This document shows positions 23,562-34,811 of a DNA stretch of 64,000 nucleotides, piece by piece. Both the position numbers and the translations under genes were made by a program. How positions within the stretch are numbered: position 1 is the first letter of the stretch; each line of letters opens with the position of its first letter. Under the pieces are notes generated by a model. The model saw nothing but the letters and a program-made list of their open reading frames with translations, was not told the DNA's origin and searched no databases. Source of the stretch: Dastarcus helophoroides (lineage: Eukaryota; Arthropoda; Insecta; Coleoptera; Bothrideridae); contig CM053331.1 in NCBI GenBank assembly GCA_028583605.1, forward strand, positions 35,699,283-35,763,282. The letters run 5' to 3'.

Positions 23562-24066
23562 CACAAATACCAGAATTTTCTTGTGATTTCGTTACAAAAA
23601 AAAAATGGTTTGAACATATATTATCATTTCCTTTCACTCCTGAGCTAGCAAAATCTCTCTAAATTTAGGTGTGATTTTTCCCACGTTTTTCGTCTTCTAT
23701 GGTAAAGGATTTCTCACTCAGGTGACAAGTATTTATAACCTACACAAATACCAGAATGTTCTTGTGATTTCGTTACAAAAAAAATATGGTTTGAACATAT
23801 ATTATCACTTCCTTTCAATTTTGAGCTAGCAAAATCTCTCTAAATTTAGGTGTGATTTTTCCCACGTTTTTCGTCTTCTATGGTAAAGGATTTCACACTC
23901 AGGTGATAAGTATTTATAACCGACACCCAGACAGAATGTTCTTGTGACTTCTGACTAGAAAAATATAGTTTGAACATATATTATCATTTCCTTTCATTTG
24001 TGAGGTAGCAAAATCTCTCTAAATTTAGGTGTGATTTTTCCCACGTTTTTCGTTTTCTATGGTAAA
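23562..24066 (+). repeat. ~180-bp tandem repeat, three copies
   Basis: Units start near 23562, 23742 and 23923, with agaatgttcttgtgattt, gtttgaacatatattatc and gatttttcccacgttttt in each. The first two are very similar, the third more diverged at both ends. Confidence 0.88.
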
Positions 24067-24202
24067 CTCGTCCTAAATCCAGAATCGAGAACTGATAGCT
24101 CTGAAGAAGAGGAGACGAGAAGAGAGAACGAATGAATTTCGCAAGAACCTCTGTCGAAGACAGCTTCCTGTGCAGCCTAATGTAACACATTAAAAACGTC
24201 TA

Positions 24203-24337
24203 TCTGTGGAGACTCTTCTTTATAGAACTTCTAAATTCTGGAATTTGTTGCCAAGCAGAGTTCACTCAGATACAATTTTTACTCATTTAAAGCCTCATTT
24301 ATTTTTATTTCTGCCTCCTACCGTAGTACCCCAATAA
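24203..24337 (+). pseudogene. LINE reverse-transcriptase C-terminal remnant
   Basis: Translates to a tail containing LLYRTSKFWNLLPSRV and HLKPHLFLFLPP before TAA at 24335, matching the RTS.LWN.LP ending common in insect non-LTR retrotransposon polyproteins. After the stop, cacctttgcgaatggattgt resembles the 3' tails of the other two remnants. 5' truncated; no upstream reverse-transcriptase motifs seen. Confidence 0.6.
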
Positions 24338-24339
24338 TA

Positions 24340-25792
24340 GGGCCACCTTTGCGAATGGATTGTGCTTAAAAAAAATAAAAATCCCACGTCAAATAGAATG
24401 GTAATCAACTGTTCGTTATGTTTTCAAACAATGAAACGCTTTTGGCATCCTCAATGAATGTCAACATCGAATTTTGCAAGGAAATGTTGTGTGACCTTAC
24501 GTATCATCGTTTGATGGAAAGCAAATGAGTTTGTAGATAGGTTGGAGTGAGGTTGCCAAAATTGTAGGTGGCGATGTCGACGCCGACGGAATTAACCGGG
24601 TTAAAAGATTCACGTGCGAAGGCGTCCTTGATAATTTGTACCTCTGATGCACGAGGCGAACCGGTGCACCGTCATGAATACGAAAACATTAGAAACATGT
24701 GTTTACCTCTATTAATTATCGCTGGAGAATACGAGAAATTAGCACCGAGATGAATGTTTCATTCGCAATTTGACACAACAGTTTTATACGTGAAGGATAA
24801 TACCACTCCAAATCTTTAGGAGAGAATTCCTGATTCATTTTCCTTGCTTTTTGAAACCAAAAAAGCATTTCGAGGGAATTTATTAGAAAAAAAAAGGGGT
24901 ACCTAACTTTTAAAGTCATCGAAATCAACTAGATTTTCTGAAAAAATAAGTAAAAAAGGCTCAAGTTTTTATTATATTTTTTTAGAACAAGGTCAAAATT
25001 GGAGTTTTGTTGGAGAAATATCGAAATTTCGGTGTAAAAGTCGACGTTAGGAGGAACAATTTTTGTGGAAATATGTTTTAAGAGGAAAAAAGTCATTTTG
25101 CGAACGAAATCAAAAGTTGCATTTTTTTGTTTAAAGTCGAATCTTCCAGGAGAAAAAATCGAAATTGAGGCTTTCAACAAAGTTTTTTTGTTATATTTTT
25201 GTAGATATTTGGGTTTTCCTACTGTTATTCTTAAAAATAAATGTCCAAAAAAATTTAGATTTTTTTCTCAAGTTGATTTATGATTCCGGCTGGAGTGAAG
25301 TAGATTAAAAAAAACAATACGTTTTAGGTACATACCTTTTTTACTTTTACATCGCTAATAAATTATAGTGATTGTAACACCAATAATAATTTATAATTTT
25401 CATATTTATTATCAGCAGTTCTTGGTATTAGAATATTAATTTCGATTTTATTTTATGACTTTTGGTAAAAAATTCCATCGATAACAATTTCGCATTTCAT
25501 TCCCTGTGATATTTACGAGGTCTGGTTTTCTAAATGCGTAAACAAATCTTTGATTAGGTTAATATTTTGTTATTATTTAAAACTAGTCAAATGGTTGTTG
25601 AACTGTTGTATCTCTAATTTAATCTTCCCTAATATTTTAATGTTAATTTGGCAATTCTTAAATTATAACAGAAAATATAATATTTTTTGTTTTACATTTT
25701 TCATTTATACTCTTTATTTAATTTATGGTAATTTTTTAGATTAACTTGGTGTGGGATTGCTGGCTTTATATTGATAGTTGAAATATTCTAGT
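24340..25792. other. AT-rich DNA, no gene recognised
   Basis: A slightly GC-richer patch with open frame at 24568-24753 lacks recognisable domains. From about 24950 low-complexity gaaattt/tcgaa words appear. Confidence 0.45.
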
Positions 25793-25898
25793 ATCTCTCT
25801 AAAGATGATAGCTTGGCTATCGAAACGCGCTAGGGCAACCTCTGTTGCCGTTTTTTTAAATCTGTCTTGGTTTCAGGGGACACGATTTGTATTTCAAC
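25793..25898 (+). mobile_element. Solo right arm of family B
   Basis: atctctctaaagatgatagc, ctatcgaaacgcgc, then ttggtttcaggggac and tgtatttcaac. The hairpin (GATAGC/GCTATC) is intact; no left arm is adjacent. Confidence 0.75.
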
Positions 25899-25899
25899 A

Positions 25900-26334
25900 T
25901 TCTAGAATATTCAATATCTTCAAGTCTCGAAAGCCCAATTACGTATCTCCTTAACGCTTTAACTACGGCTGTCGTCAATAGAAGACGCGGTGCAACGACT
26001 CTTTCGTGAGGAACTGATGTCGTCAATAAGCAATTTAACAAATTAAGCTAATTTGGCTGTCACTTATTGACGATTTTGTCATAAAATCGTGTCCTATTTG
26101 GTTCCTATTACAAATACATTTACAGTTACTTTTCCAGCAGTCATTTTTGCGTTTGTGTGAACAGTTTTGTGGAAATATTTCCCTACTTAAAGGGTTAATC
26201 ACCCCAATTACTTGTAAATATTCGTCAGATGTCTGGAACTTGTGAGTAATTTCTCTGACTGTGTATCTCCCCAATAACTTCTTAATAACATTTAATAAGA
26301 ATAAACATTTAGTAAACAGTAACTTCTTATTTCG
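25900..26334. other. Unique AT-rich DNA, no gene
   Basis: Minus-strand open frames are short and featureless. Confidence 0.4.
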
Positions 26335-26695
26335 TCATGATTAGAACCAGGAAGTTGTGGCAGTCCAAAAGTTAAGTTTTGGCGCCATAAATGGCACATA
26401 AAATAGGCGAAAATGGCAGTAAAAACGTATAAAATGGAATTTATAAATTTTTATTATTATAGGTTTATATGTATATGGAAAAAAACATTTCTCTCATAGC
26501 AATATTGTACCAGATTGATGCCACTTTCCCCCCCTCTGGTTTATGCAGTCAACTGAAAATACCTATTCAACCAAAAATAGAGTTTATATCCAGAAATTTT
26601 CATTTTTATATTTAAAAATTCGTTTTTTCCTCGAGGTTTCGAATTTTCCCAACAAATTCGTTTTTTTTTTAATTTCAAATATTGTTTTTTTTGTG

Positions 26696-26762
26696 GACTG
26701 GTTATCTTCAAAAATTGAAATACAAATCTTGTCCCCTGAAACTAAGAAAGATTAAAAAACAA
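26696..26762 (+). mobile_element. Family B left-arm fragment
   Basis: gactggttatcttcaaaaat, then cttgtcccctgaaactaaga and aaagattaaaaaacaa. No right arm nearby. Confidence 0.75.
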
Positions 26763-28400
26763 TTATATTCATGGAATTCGATTTTTTTTCTTAAAATCTG
26801 ACTTTCTCAAGTTTCGAATTTTTATTTTAAAATTCGTCGTTTTCTGTTCGAAATTTCGCCGTTCCTCAAAATTGAGATTTTTCTGAAATTTTCAACTGTT
26901 TTTAAAATATGATTTTCCTTAGATTTTTTAATATCAGCTTTTTTTCAAATTTGGTTAAGCTTTTCATAAAAAAGTAAAACAAATTTTGGGTTTTGGAAAT
27001 ATATTGCATTTTTATAAAAAATATAATCTGCGAGAAAATTTTCTACAAAAAAATTTAAACCTTATTCTCAAATTTGGGTTTTCTCTGCGAAATTTCCATT
27101 CTCCATTTCAAAATGGCAAATTTTGCCTCCAAATTCGCCTTTTTCTTGAAAGGATTACTTTAGTCAAAATTCGTCTTTTCTTCCAAAATTATAATTCTGT
27201 TCGCAAAATTCGACTTTTTTCAAATTAAAATTTCAGTTTCTCAAAATGTCGACTTTTCTCTCGAAAATTCGATCTTTTTCTCGATCTCCTATGTCGGGCT
27301 TTTCCTGCAAGTTTCGATTTTTTTAGACTCTAATTTTCCGAAATATTTCCAACTGATTTGTTAACTTTTGCCTTCAAATTTCCCCATTTTTCTCGAAACT
27401 TATTTTATAAAATTCGTTTTATATTTCAAATGTATTTCTAAAACTTGTCTTTTTTCCTCAAAATTTTAAATTTTTGTCTTGAAATTCGTCAGTTCTTTTT
27501 CAAATTTTTGAGATCTTTCAAAATTTGTTTTTTTGTTGAAATTTGGATTCTTTTTCATAGTTTTAATTTCTGCAACTTTCGCCTTATTAACCAAAATGTA
27601 ATTTTTTTTGAACTTTGTTCGATAATTGGTAAAAAGACAAAGTTTGGAAAAAAATATTGATTGGGAGATTTTGCAAAATATTTCTGTGTAAGTTCTGTAA
27701 AGAGGTAAAAATTGCTTTTTTTGAAAAGTTCAAATTTATTCTCAAATTTTGTTAAAATTAGACCTTTTTTGAAAAATTTCAATTCTCTTTTGAATATAAC
27801 GACTCTTTCATCAAAAGTCGTCTTTTCCCAAACTTAGAGTTTTTTTTTTGATTACTGGGTCTTTTTTCCTTTTGACTTTATTCGCAAAATTCGACTTCTT
27901 TGTATTAAAATTTGATTTTTTGTGAAAAATTCTGGATTTCTTTTCAATTTTAGGTATTTTTCTTATAATGTCGAGCTTTTCCTCGAAATGTTGATTTTTT
28001 TTTGGGAAACTCTGTTGTATTTCTTAACACTGGACTTTTACAACCTGACTTTTTGGAAATTTTCAGTAATTTTTTTGCCTTTTTCGTGAAATTTTGATTC
28101 TTATCCTGTTCCAGATTTAAAAACATTAGTATTTCCTTGATATTCGTCTTTTTCTCAAAATTGTGAATTGTTCCCTCAGATTTTTTTTATTCCAAAATTC
28201 CCCTTTTTCTCTATATTTGTCGTTTTCGAAATTGTGATTTTTTTTAGATTTTTCTAAAGAAAAATCTGATTTTTCTAAAAATGTTCATTTTTTGTCTCAA
28301 AATTCGTTGTTTTTATTTTCGATTTTTTTTTTGTGAAAACTTCGATTTTTTTTTTAATAGAGCTTTCCTCAGATTTCAACTTATCAAAATTTGTTTTTTA
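26763..28400. other. T-rich low-complexity DNA
   Basis: Endless variants of tttttctcgaaattcgactt. Open frames translate to Phe/Leu/Ile-rich strings typical of biased composition, not of membrane proteins with conserved features. Confidence 0.6.
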
Positions 28401-28409
28401 TCAAAATTT

Positions 28410-28600
28410 TGCAGTCCAGCTTGGCACAATAAGGGCTTCTTTCTGTGGAACTTCCAAACTATGGCATTCGTTATCAAATGGAACTTTCCCCCTTCCTTAT
28501 TTAAAAAGGCAGTTCATCGCCACATATATTTATCTCCGCAACTGCAGTGCTCCAAAGGCATAAAAGAATTGTCCTTTGCGCGTGCATTGTACCTAAAAAA
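28410..28600 (+). pseudogene. LINE reverse-transcriptase C-terminal remnant, frameshifted
   Basis: One frame gives VQLGTIRASF then GTSKLWHSLSNGTFPLPYLK; another continues KAVHRH-like text, showing a small deletion near 28503. The 61.86-62.11 kb copy is its closest relative here. The tail tcctttgcgcgtgcattgta follows. Confidence 0.6.
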
Positions 28601-28787
28601 TATATTGGGTTAGAATTTGTTAATTTCTTATTAACTTGGTCTCATGCAAGTAGAATGCAACCTAGACTACAAATTCATGCAGCCCTTCAGGCGTGTACAG
28701 TGAATCATAGGTAGCTGAACTACCAACAGTTGAAACACTGCCACCTAGCAAAGCGGTTGCTCTCTAGGAAAGTTCCCAGAAGACAAG

Positions 28788-28900
28788 GATTCTAATATGC
28801 ACAGACCAATAGGTTTGAACATTTATTAGATTCGAAGTTTGGAAACCAAATATCGGTTTCGATCTTGTTAGATCTCGTCAGTTTGGTATATCCAACTCGA
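28788..28900 (-). repeat. Dispersed repeat, inverted copy of 19900-20005
   Basis: The reverse complement contains gacgagatctaacaagatcg, atttggtttccaaacttc and aacctattggtctgtg, matching the interior of the hAT-like element at 19694-20115. Confidence 0.65.
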
Positions 28901-28979
28901 ATGCTAACAAATGTTCCTACAAATAAGTACCTAAACATTCACAGACGTCTAGCGTTTGCGAACAATATTTGTTTGAGAA

Positions 28980-30310
28980 ATTTCATATTTTTCAAAGATG
29001 AATTTTTCTAAAAAGATAAAAATTAAAAGCAATTTTATTCACACTATTAAATAATTTCTCAAAACATTTGATAAATGCAATAGCCATTTATTTTGAAGTG
29101 TTACTTTTCTTCGAAATTTCGACCATTTTTGTCAATCAAAATGTGTCTTTTTGACTTAAGTCGACGTTTTTTTCTTACTTACTTTTAATAATTTTTTTCT
29201 TACTTACTTTTAATAATTTTTTTCTGAAAAAGGTGCATTTTTTTCGAAGTTTTTTTTTTGGTATTTCGATTTCTTCTCGAAATTCCCTCATATTTTCAAT
29301 ATTGGTCTTTTTCTGAAGGTTCAAACTTTTTTCGAATTTGACTTACTAGAAATTTTTACTGATTTTGTAAGATTCAAATTTTTAGCACAAATTCCATATT
29401 TAGTTTTCCTTGAACTATCTTCTCGTAAATTAAGTCTTTTTCCCAAAATTCGCCTTTTTTTAAAAGAGCGTATTTCTATAAATATCGACTTTATTCTCAA
29501 AATTATACTCTTTCTACTATTCTTCCAAAATTGCTCCTTTTCAAAATTTCGCCATTTTCCTTAACGTATGTATTTTTTTCTGAAAAGTTTGACCTTTTTA
29601 AATTTGATTTTCTAAAAATTTCAGCTTGTGTATCAAGATTCGCATTATTCTCAAGATTTCAGATTGTAATTTCAAAATTCGATGTTTCTGAAATTTCGAT
29701 TTTTTCCGAGAAGGAATATTGTATGAAATTACAACTTCTTTTTCAAAATTCAACTTCTCGTGGATCTTACAACTTTTTTTTCACAAAGTTTGACTTATAA
29801 ATTTTGATGTTTTTCAAATTTTTGAGGTTTTTCGATCTTTCCGAAATATTAATTTCCTAGTTTAATTTTGATTTTTAAATTTTTTTTTCCCAAAACTGGT
29901 TTTCTTTTTGGAAGTGTTACCTTTTTTCTAAATTTCGACTGTATTTTTTAAAAATCGTTTATTTTTTCAAATTATTTTTATTAGTATTTAGCTTTTTCTG
30001 ATTTTTTTTTGAATTTAACTTTTGGTTTTTTTAGTTTGGTTTGCATAATTCGTCTAATTTTCGAAATTTTGACTTAAACCTCAAAATCATATTTATAGAA
30101 ATTTGAACTCGAAATTAGATTTTTCCTCTAAATAACATCTTTTTAAAATTTGTTTACTTTTCCAAAATTGTATCGAAATTTTAATATAAAGCTAACCATT
30201 CCGAAAAAGATTTCTTATAAATTTTAAGATTGTCAAAATTTGAATAAGGTAAAAATTCTGATCTTTGGAAATTGCTTTTTTTTCAAATGCTGTCTTTTTC
30301 ACAGTCTTCG
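28980..30310. other. T-rich low-complexity DNA, no gene
   Basis: Same ttcgaaatttcgattttt word family as 26.8-28.4 kb. A short direct duplication of ttttttcttacttactttta occurs near 29170-29220. Confidence 0.55.
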
Positions 30311-30313
30311 ATT

Positions 30314-30775
30314 TTTGGAAATTTTGAATTTTTGTTTTTAGAATTTCGAAATTTTTTTAAATATTGGGAAAGTTTTGATTTCTATTTTAAAATTGATTTT
30401 CTAACTGTTTAGTTATTTTTCGAAGTTTCTACCCCCAGTTCATGTAATTAAATGAAAAAACTTAGACTTTTGGAAATTTTGAATTTTTGTTTTTAGAATT
30501 TCGAAATTTTTTTAAATATTGGGAAAGTTTTGATTTCTATTTTAAAATTGATTTTCTAACTGTTTAGTTATTTTTCGAAGTTTCTACCCCCAGTTCATGT
30601 AATTAAATGAAAAAACTTAGACTTTTGGAAATTTTAAATTGTGTTTAAAATTTCGAATTTTTTTTAAATATTCGGAAAGTTTTGATTTCCATTTTAAAAT
30701 TGATTTTCTGTTTAGTTATTTTTCGAAGTTTCTACCCCCAGTTCATGTAATTAAATGAAAATATAATCTAGTTAA
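30314..30775 (+). repeat. ~155-bp tandem repeat, three copies
   Basis: tttggaaattttgaattt begins copies near 30314, 30468 and 30624. Each ends with gtttctacccccagttcatg and taattaaatgaaaa. The first two are almost identical over 150 bp. Confidence 0.9.
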
Positions 30776-31114
30776 ATGTTTAGAAATATCAACCAAAAAG
30801 TTTTTTACAAATTATGTCTTTTTTTGTTCATGGATTTTTCAAGATAATTAATGCCTCCCCCTGAAGCAAATTCTGCCTACACCATTGTTAATAGACAAGA
30901 TATTAAAGACTCATTAATCAAATAAAGATGCATTATCAGAATTAAAATTATTATACAATTTTAAATGATGCAAGTTTAATCTTTTTTTATGTCTTTCTAC
31001 TTCTGAATATAAGGCAAAAAAATGGCAACAACACCAAAAATGGCAAAATAACCTAAAAATTGTCAAAAATGGCATCAAATGGCAAATGATACAACTTCCG
31101 GTTTCCAGTCATGA

Positions 31115-31560
31115 TTTACTAGTTAACTGTTCTTCAGTACACAGACCTAAATCGTACAATCTGCAGCAGGGGCAGCTGAAACTTTGCCTTCCATTAACAG
31201 TGACCTTCACCAAACCAATCTGCAGCAGTGGGCAATTGGAACTTTCTTTTCCATTAAACTTGACCTTGATCAAAAGCACCTAATCGTCCAAGTTATTAAA
31301 TAAATTTCCTTCTGGCGTGTTCTCTCCGATCCAGAGGGATTCACGTTTTAATTGGCCCATTAATCTCAACTGAAACCCCGCCAGGGTCCAGTAGCATCAT
31401 TATCTTTAAATGTCGCCGCCACAAACTTTATTATCATTATAGCAAGTAAAGTGGAAAAATGTCGAACACGTTCCTAGTTCTCTAGAGATGCTTCGTCCTT
31501 CTTTGACCTTTGCACCCAACCTAAATTGTGAAGGAAAACTCCCTTGGATTACTAAGATTA
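31115..31560 (+). promoter_or_regulatory. Unique region with clustered nuclear-receptor-like sites
   Basis: Two tandem ~61-bp copies (about 31157-31215 and 31218-31277) share aatctgcagcag, gaactt/gaaact and ccattaa, and each contains TGACCTT; the second reads TGACCTTGA, the complement of TCAAGGTCA (FTZ-F1/ERR type). Near 31503 TGACCTTTGCACCC is the complement of a DR1-like element (GGGTGCAAAGGTCA). Function is inferred from motifs only. Confidence 0.3.
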
Positions 31561-32508
31561 ACTAAGATTACTAAAATTACAAAGATTTCAATTGAGTTCT
31601 GTCGAGTTTCATATGGGAATCGAACTCAAATTTTACCCAGAATGGTTTTGTTTCCAACATACGAGGTCTGTTATTCTACGTTGATAACAATAAAAAAGCG
31701 AAAGCTCCCCCATTTATAAAAATAATACTTTGCAATTCTCTCACTTTTGGGTCCGTTGATCCAAAGATAAAATTCGTTTCATTTTGGTGCTTCGTTTCGT
31801 TTTGGATGTAATTCAAGCATTTTCTCTATCTCTCTTAATCCAAACCTTAAATCTTGGACAGTCATTAAAAAAAATAGAGTGCGCCCAAAAGATCCTAATG
31901 GGCCGCAGTGCTGAGAGGTGCCTATACGACTCTATTTCAAAACTAAACTGAACTGAACCTTGCCTTCAAGGGCAGATGCACTTCGAAGCACAAAAACCAG
32001 GCGAGGAGGAATGCCCTCATGAGCTTTGTACGGTCCTTGATTTGTCCTCGTCGTGGAAAGAGGACCTTATCCCGTGCCCCTGAATTCGTCCATGCTTGTC
32101 TTTACTTCCGAAGAAAATCGAAATTTCGTCACTTCAGATGGAATTCATTTCGAAAACATCGCACTACACACAATCACTTCAAGAAAATATCGAAACTCAA
32201 TGCTTTATGAAAAACTATATACAATATTTATTAGTTTGTCAGCTGTCAACACGTTTAAATAAGGAGCAATAGCGAGCAAGACTTTCCAATACGATCGGAT
32301 GCCAATTTTATTTTATTTGACTTTCATTTGACTTTTATTGACTTTCAAGACCCAAATTTTGAAAATCTCGAGATCTCACTCACGAGTATCGATGTTCTCT
32401 ACATTTATTGTTAAAGATAAGTGAGAAATTAATTTAATTGTTGATGGATAGATGGAAGATTGTCCATAAAGGTGAACCAATGTCAGGACTGATTTTTTTT
32501 TTGGTGGA
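31560..32508. other. Unique DNA, no gene recognised
   Basis: Slightly GC-richer patch at 31.86-32.1 kb. Open frames at 32019-32262 overlap in two frames and lack recognisable domains. Confidence 0.4.
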
Positions 32509-32562
32509 ACGAACTGGTCCTTGGTTATCTTCAAAAATTGAAATACAAATCTTGTCCCCAGA
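32509..32562 (+). mobile_element. Family B left terminus
   Basis: gtggaacgaactggtccttg then gttatcttcaaaaattg and caaatcttgtcccc, after which similarity stops. Confidence 0.75.
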
Positions 32563-33305
32563 CACCGTCGCAGAAGACAATTACTCGTCTAAATCCACGG
32601 ACGAAGTCGCAATAGCTATTAAACTATATTTTTATTTTGGTATAATAAATTGATATTTTGTTTGGAAAATTCATAGCTACAGCGGCTGCTCTAGTGATAG
32701 AAACAAATATTTATTTTCTAAGCTACATTATTAAATTCATTTATTTACACTAGACTCAAATTTAAATGATAAAGTAGGCTTTAATGTTTATGTATATCCT
32801 CAAGTATCTTTTTGTTTAACAACATGATGTGTAAACCCATTAACTATACACAATTGGTGTTAATTATATTACTTGAACACTAAATGGTTTTACATGTTTA
32901 ATTTTATTTGCTGTCGCTAAAAAATTTCCATTTATGAATACTTTATTAGAAAAATTAAACACAAGTATTTAGTAAATAGTTAAATGTGCAGTAACCTTGA
33001 CGAAAGCAATTATTTTTTATACGGTTTTCATCTGAGAAAATATTAATTATGCACCTTGTATATATTGTAAACACTTCTCTACTGGTGGCTTTAAATGAGT
33101 TGTTGCGAAACATTTTTATAAGAAAAATTGAATCTAATTTTTATTTACATTGATACGCGAATCTCCAGCGAGAGTTCGATTGTTTACTTTTAACCAGAAG
33201 TACGATACAAATCTAAAGATTTCCCCAAAGGATCATAAAGGTCCTTGTGTGAGACAACAATTTTTTTTTAGGTTGCACTCTTTAATTGCAGAACATTTGA
33301 TTGAA
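32563..33305. other. AT-rich unique DNA
   Basis: No gene or repeat recognised. Confidence 0.4.
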
Positions 33306-33397
33306 ATTCATAACTATTAAATTTTATTAATGATTAAGCAGATATTTTTAATATCTGTTGTTGTCTTAAGCGTTAATAACGTTTAATAATTATGAAT
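33306..33397. mobile_element. 92-bp palindromic MITE
   Basis: attcataactattaaa...ttattaatgattaag on the left mirrors the right end (reverse complement attcataattattaaac...ttattaacgcttaag). The centre has a nested hairpin, CAGATAT..ATATCTG. Related ends occur at 61772 and about 62322. Confidence 0.7.
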
Positions 33398-33833
33398 ATT
33401 AAAGAGTTCCATACAGTAAGGGTTAGAAATGTCAATTATTTAATTAAAATGTTTTTATTTTTCTCTAAGTTTGAATTTTTTCTCGATATCTTGAATTAAA
33501 ACTCGAAATTGTTAAAAAAACACAGACATTTTAAGGTGAAGCTAGGTACCTTTAAATGTTCCTTTGTTAAGCTTCAAGTTTTGACTGAAAATATGGAGAG
33601 AAAATTCAAACTTATAGAAAAATAAATCAGACTAGAGATTCATAGTTGGACAGTGAAAATCGGTTGCGATCAAAATCCCATAAATGTTTCAGGGGCCCCT
33701 TAACTTATAGAGGGCTGTCAAATTTCAAAAAAAAGTCAGTCGGATGCCACATGAAGTAAACGTTAAAAAAAAAATCTAAACACGTTTGCAGCCACAAAAT
33801 TGCGATTATAAAATTTGAAAAATAACTCAGATT

Positions 33834-34068
33834 CTGAAAGAAATAAATCATTTAACAAAAATGTGGCCAAAATTTTAACTTTTTTTTTTAGAAATTATAA
33901 AATTTCCTAGACGATTTCGACAAAACAGTCGAATATTCACGGTCAAAATTTCTGAAAGAAATATAACATTTCACAAAAACGTGGCCAAAGTTTTAACTTT
34001 TTTTTTTAGAAATTATAAAATTTCCTATATCATTTCGAACAGTCGAATATTCAAGGTCAAAGTTTGTT
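33834..34068 (+). repeat. 118-bp direct duplication
   Basis: ctgaaagaaat begins copies at 33834 and 33952; shared words include tggccaaaattttaac / tggccaaagttttaac and aaacagtcgaatattca / gaacagtcgaatattca. Confidence 0.88.
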
Positions 34069-34070
34069 AC

Positions 34071-34329
34071 TAAAAATCTGAAATACAAATCTTGTCCCCT
34101 GAAACCAAGAAAGATTAAAAAACGCATCAAAGGTTGCTCTAACGCATTTCGATAGCCAAGCTCTCATCTTCAAAGAGATACAGTATCAGTATCTCTCTAA
34201 AGATGATAGCTTTGCTATCGAAACGCGTTAGAACAACCTTTGTTGTGTTTTTTAATCTTTCTCGGTTTCAGGGGAGAAAGATTTCTATTTCAATCTTTGA
34301 AGATAACCAAGGATCAGTCCGTTCCACCA
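34071..34329. mobile_element. Family B palindrome, full right arm
   Basis: The left arm starts inside the family at aaatacaaatcttgtcccct; the right arm runs to the outer end (ccaaggatcagtccgttcca, cca). Loop near 34175-34195; hairpin GATAGC/GCTATC at 34204-34218. Confidence 0.85.
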
Positions 34330-34683
34330 AAAAACGTTTCAAGTTTTTATCTGAAGACGTTAACATTTCGAAAACAGGAACGTCTGAGTATGTAGCGCGT
34401 ACATAAGGCGACTTCCTGGCAAATATATGATGAGTTCTGTTGTCAGGCGAGGTCTTTGCTTTCTCCACTGGGTCCCCCCATTAGTATCGTATTTGCTCGA
34501 TAATTAGTTACTAATAAGGCAGTTATTTACTACAAAATCAACAGATAACAGTATACGGTGTTATCGGAATTGTGTAAAGCGTAAATAGTTTGTCGAGAAT
34601 GTATGCAATGTTTCTGTCTTTAAACGTCGGCGTCGTTTAACGAAATCTGTGGGTATCTATCTCCTGATGATAATTATCCATCG
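34330..34683. other. Unique, less AT-rich DNA upstream of promoter candidate
   Basis: No repeat match in the window. Holds a CpG-containing stretch at 34625-34640. Confidence 0.4.
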
Positions 34684-34756
34684 TGACGTCGCCAATTGAA
34701 CGATCAAATCCACTTCCAGATTATAAAGAGTTAAAAACCAAGTCAGTGTCTCAGTG
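34684..34756 (+). promoter_or_regulatory. Candidate core promoter upstream of glutamine synthetase
   Basis: Seen: TATAAAG at 34722-34728 and the arthropod initiator-like TCAGTG at 34751-34756 (a second copy at 34743), with the A of the second initiator 31 bp from the TATA start, the standard spacing. A CRE-like TGACGTCG lies at 34684-34691, about 69 bp upstream of the putative start. The stretch sits in one of the few non-repetitive, less AT-rich parts of the window. It is on the + strand, 14.2 kb before the glutamine synthetase ATG, with no other gene between. Assignment to that gene is inference. Confidence 0.45.
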
Positions 34757-34811
34757 TCTGCCGCAATACTTGCAGTGGACGCATGCAGTGGCTTGTGTTG
34801 TTGTAAATTAT
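34753..34811 (+). other. Putative non-coding first exon of glutamine synthetase
   Basis: Runs from the predicted initiator A to a near-consensus donor, ATGTAAGTAA, with GT at 34812. It contains a seven-codon upstream ORF (ATG at 34783, TAA at 34804) that closes before the donor. Splicing to the acceptor at 48953 would give a short 5' leader directly before the ATG at 48961. There is no transcript evidence here; the exon rests on promoter spacing, donor quality and position. Confidence 0.38.

Larger units (their letters stand above)
26335..31114. mobile_element. Possible 4.8-kb element with ~24-bp imperfect inverted ends
   Basis: The left end TCATGATTAGAACCAGGAAG and the reverse complement of the right end, TCATGACTGGAAACCGGAAG, match at 20 of 24 positions including the next four bases (TTGT). 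Just inside both ends, atggc words are unusually frequent (26393-26430; 31031-31085). The interior is mostly low-complexity ttttctcgaaattcg-like DNA with no transposase, plus a family B left arm, a LINE tail and a 155-bp tandem repeat as insertions or later changes. Confidence 0.4.

Noticed and set aside
24568..24753. 61-codon frame starting MAMSTPTELTG as a gene
   Set aside because: No recognised similarity, no splice or promoter context, and composition only slightly above the local background.
26543..30200. Phe/Leu-rich small open frames as membrane proteins
   Set aside because: T-rich low-complexity DNA gives such frames by composition; no conserved motif or consistent frame.
31590..31680. 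Minus-strand tRNA or tRNA-derived SINE (GAGTTCGATTCCC B-box-like word)
   Set aside because: No A box or cloverleaf could be formed at the right distance.
31860..32262. Possible exon in the GC-richer patch with overlapping frames
   Set aside because: No recognisable domain, and the two frames overlap without splice-site support.
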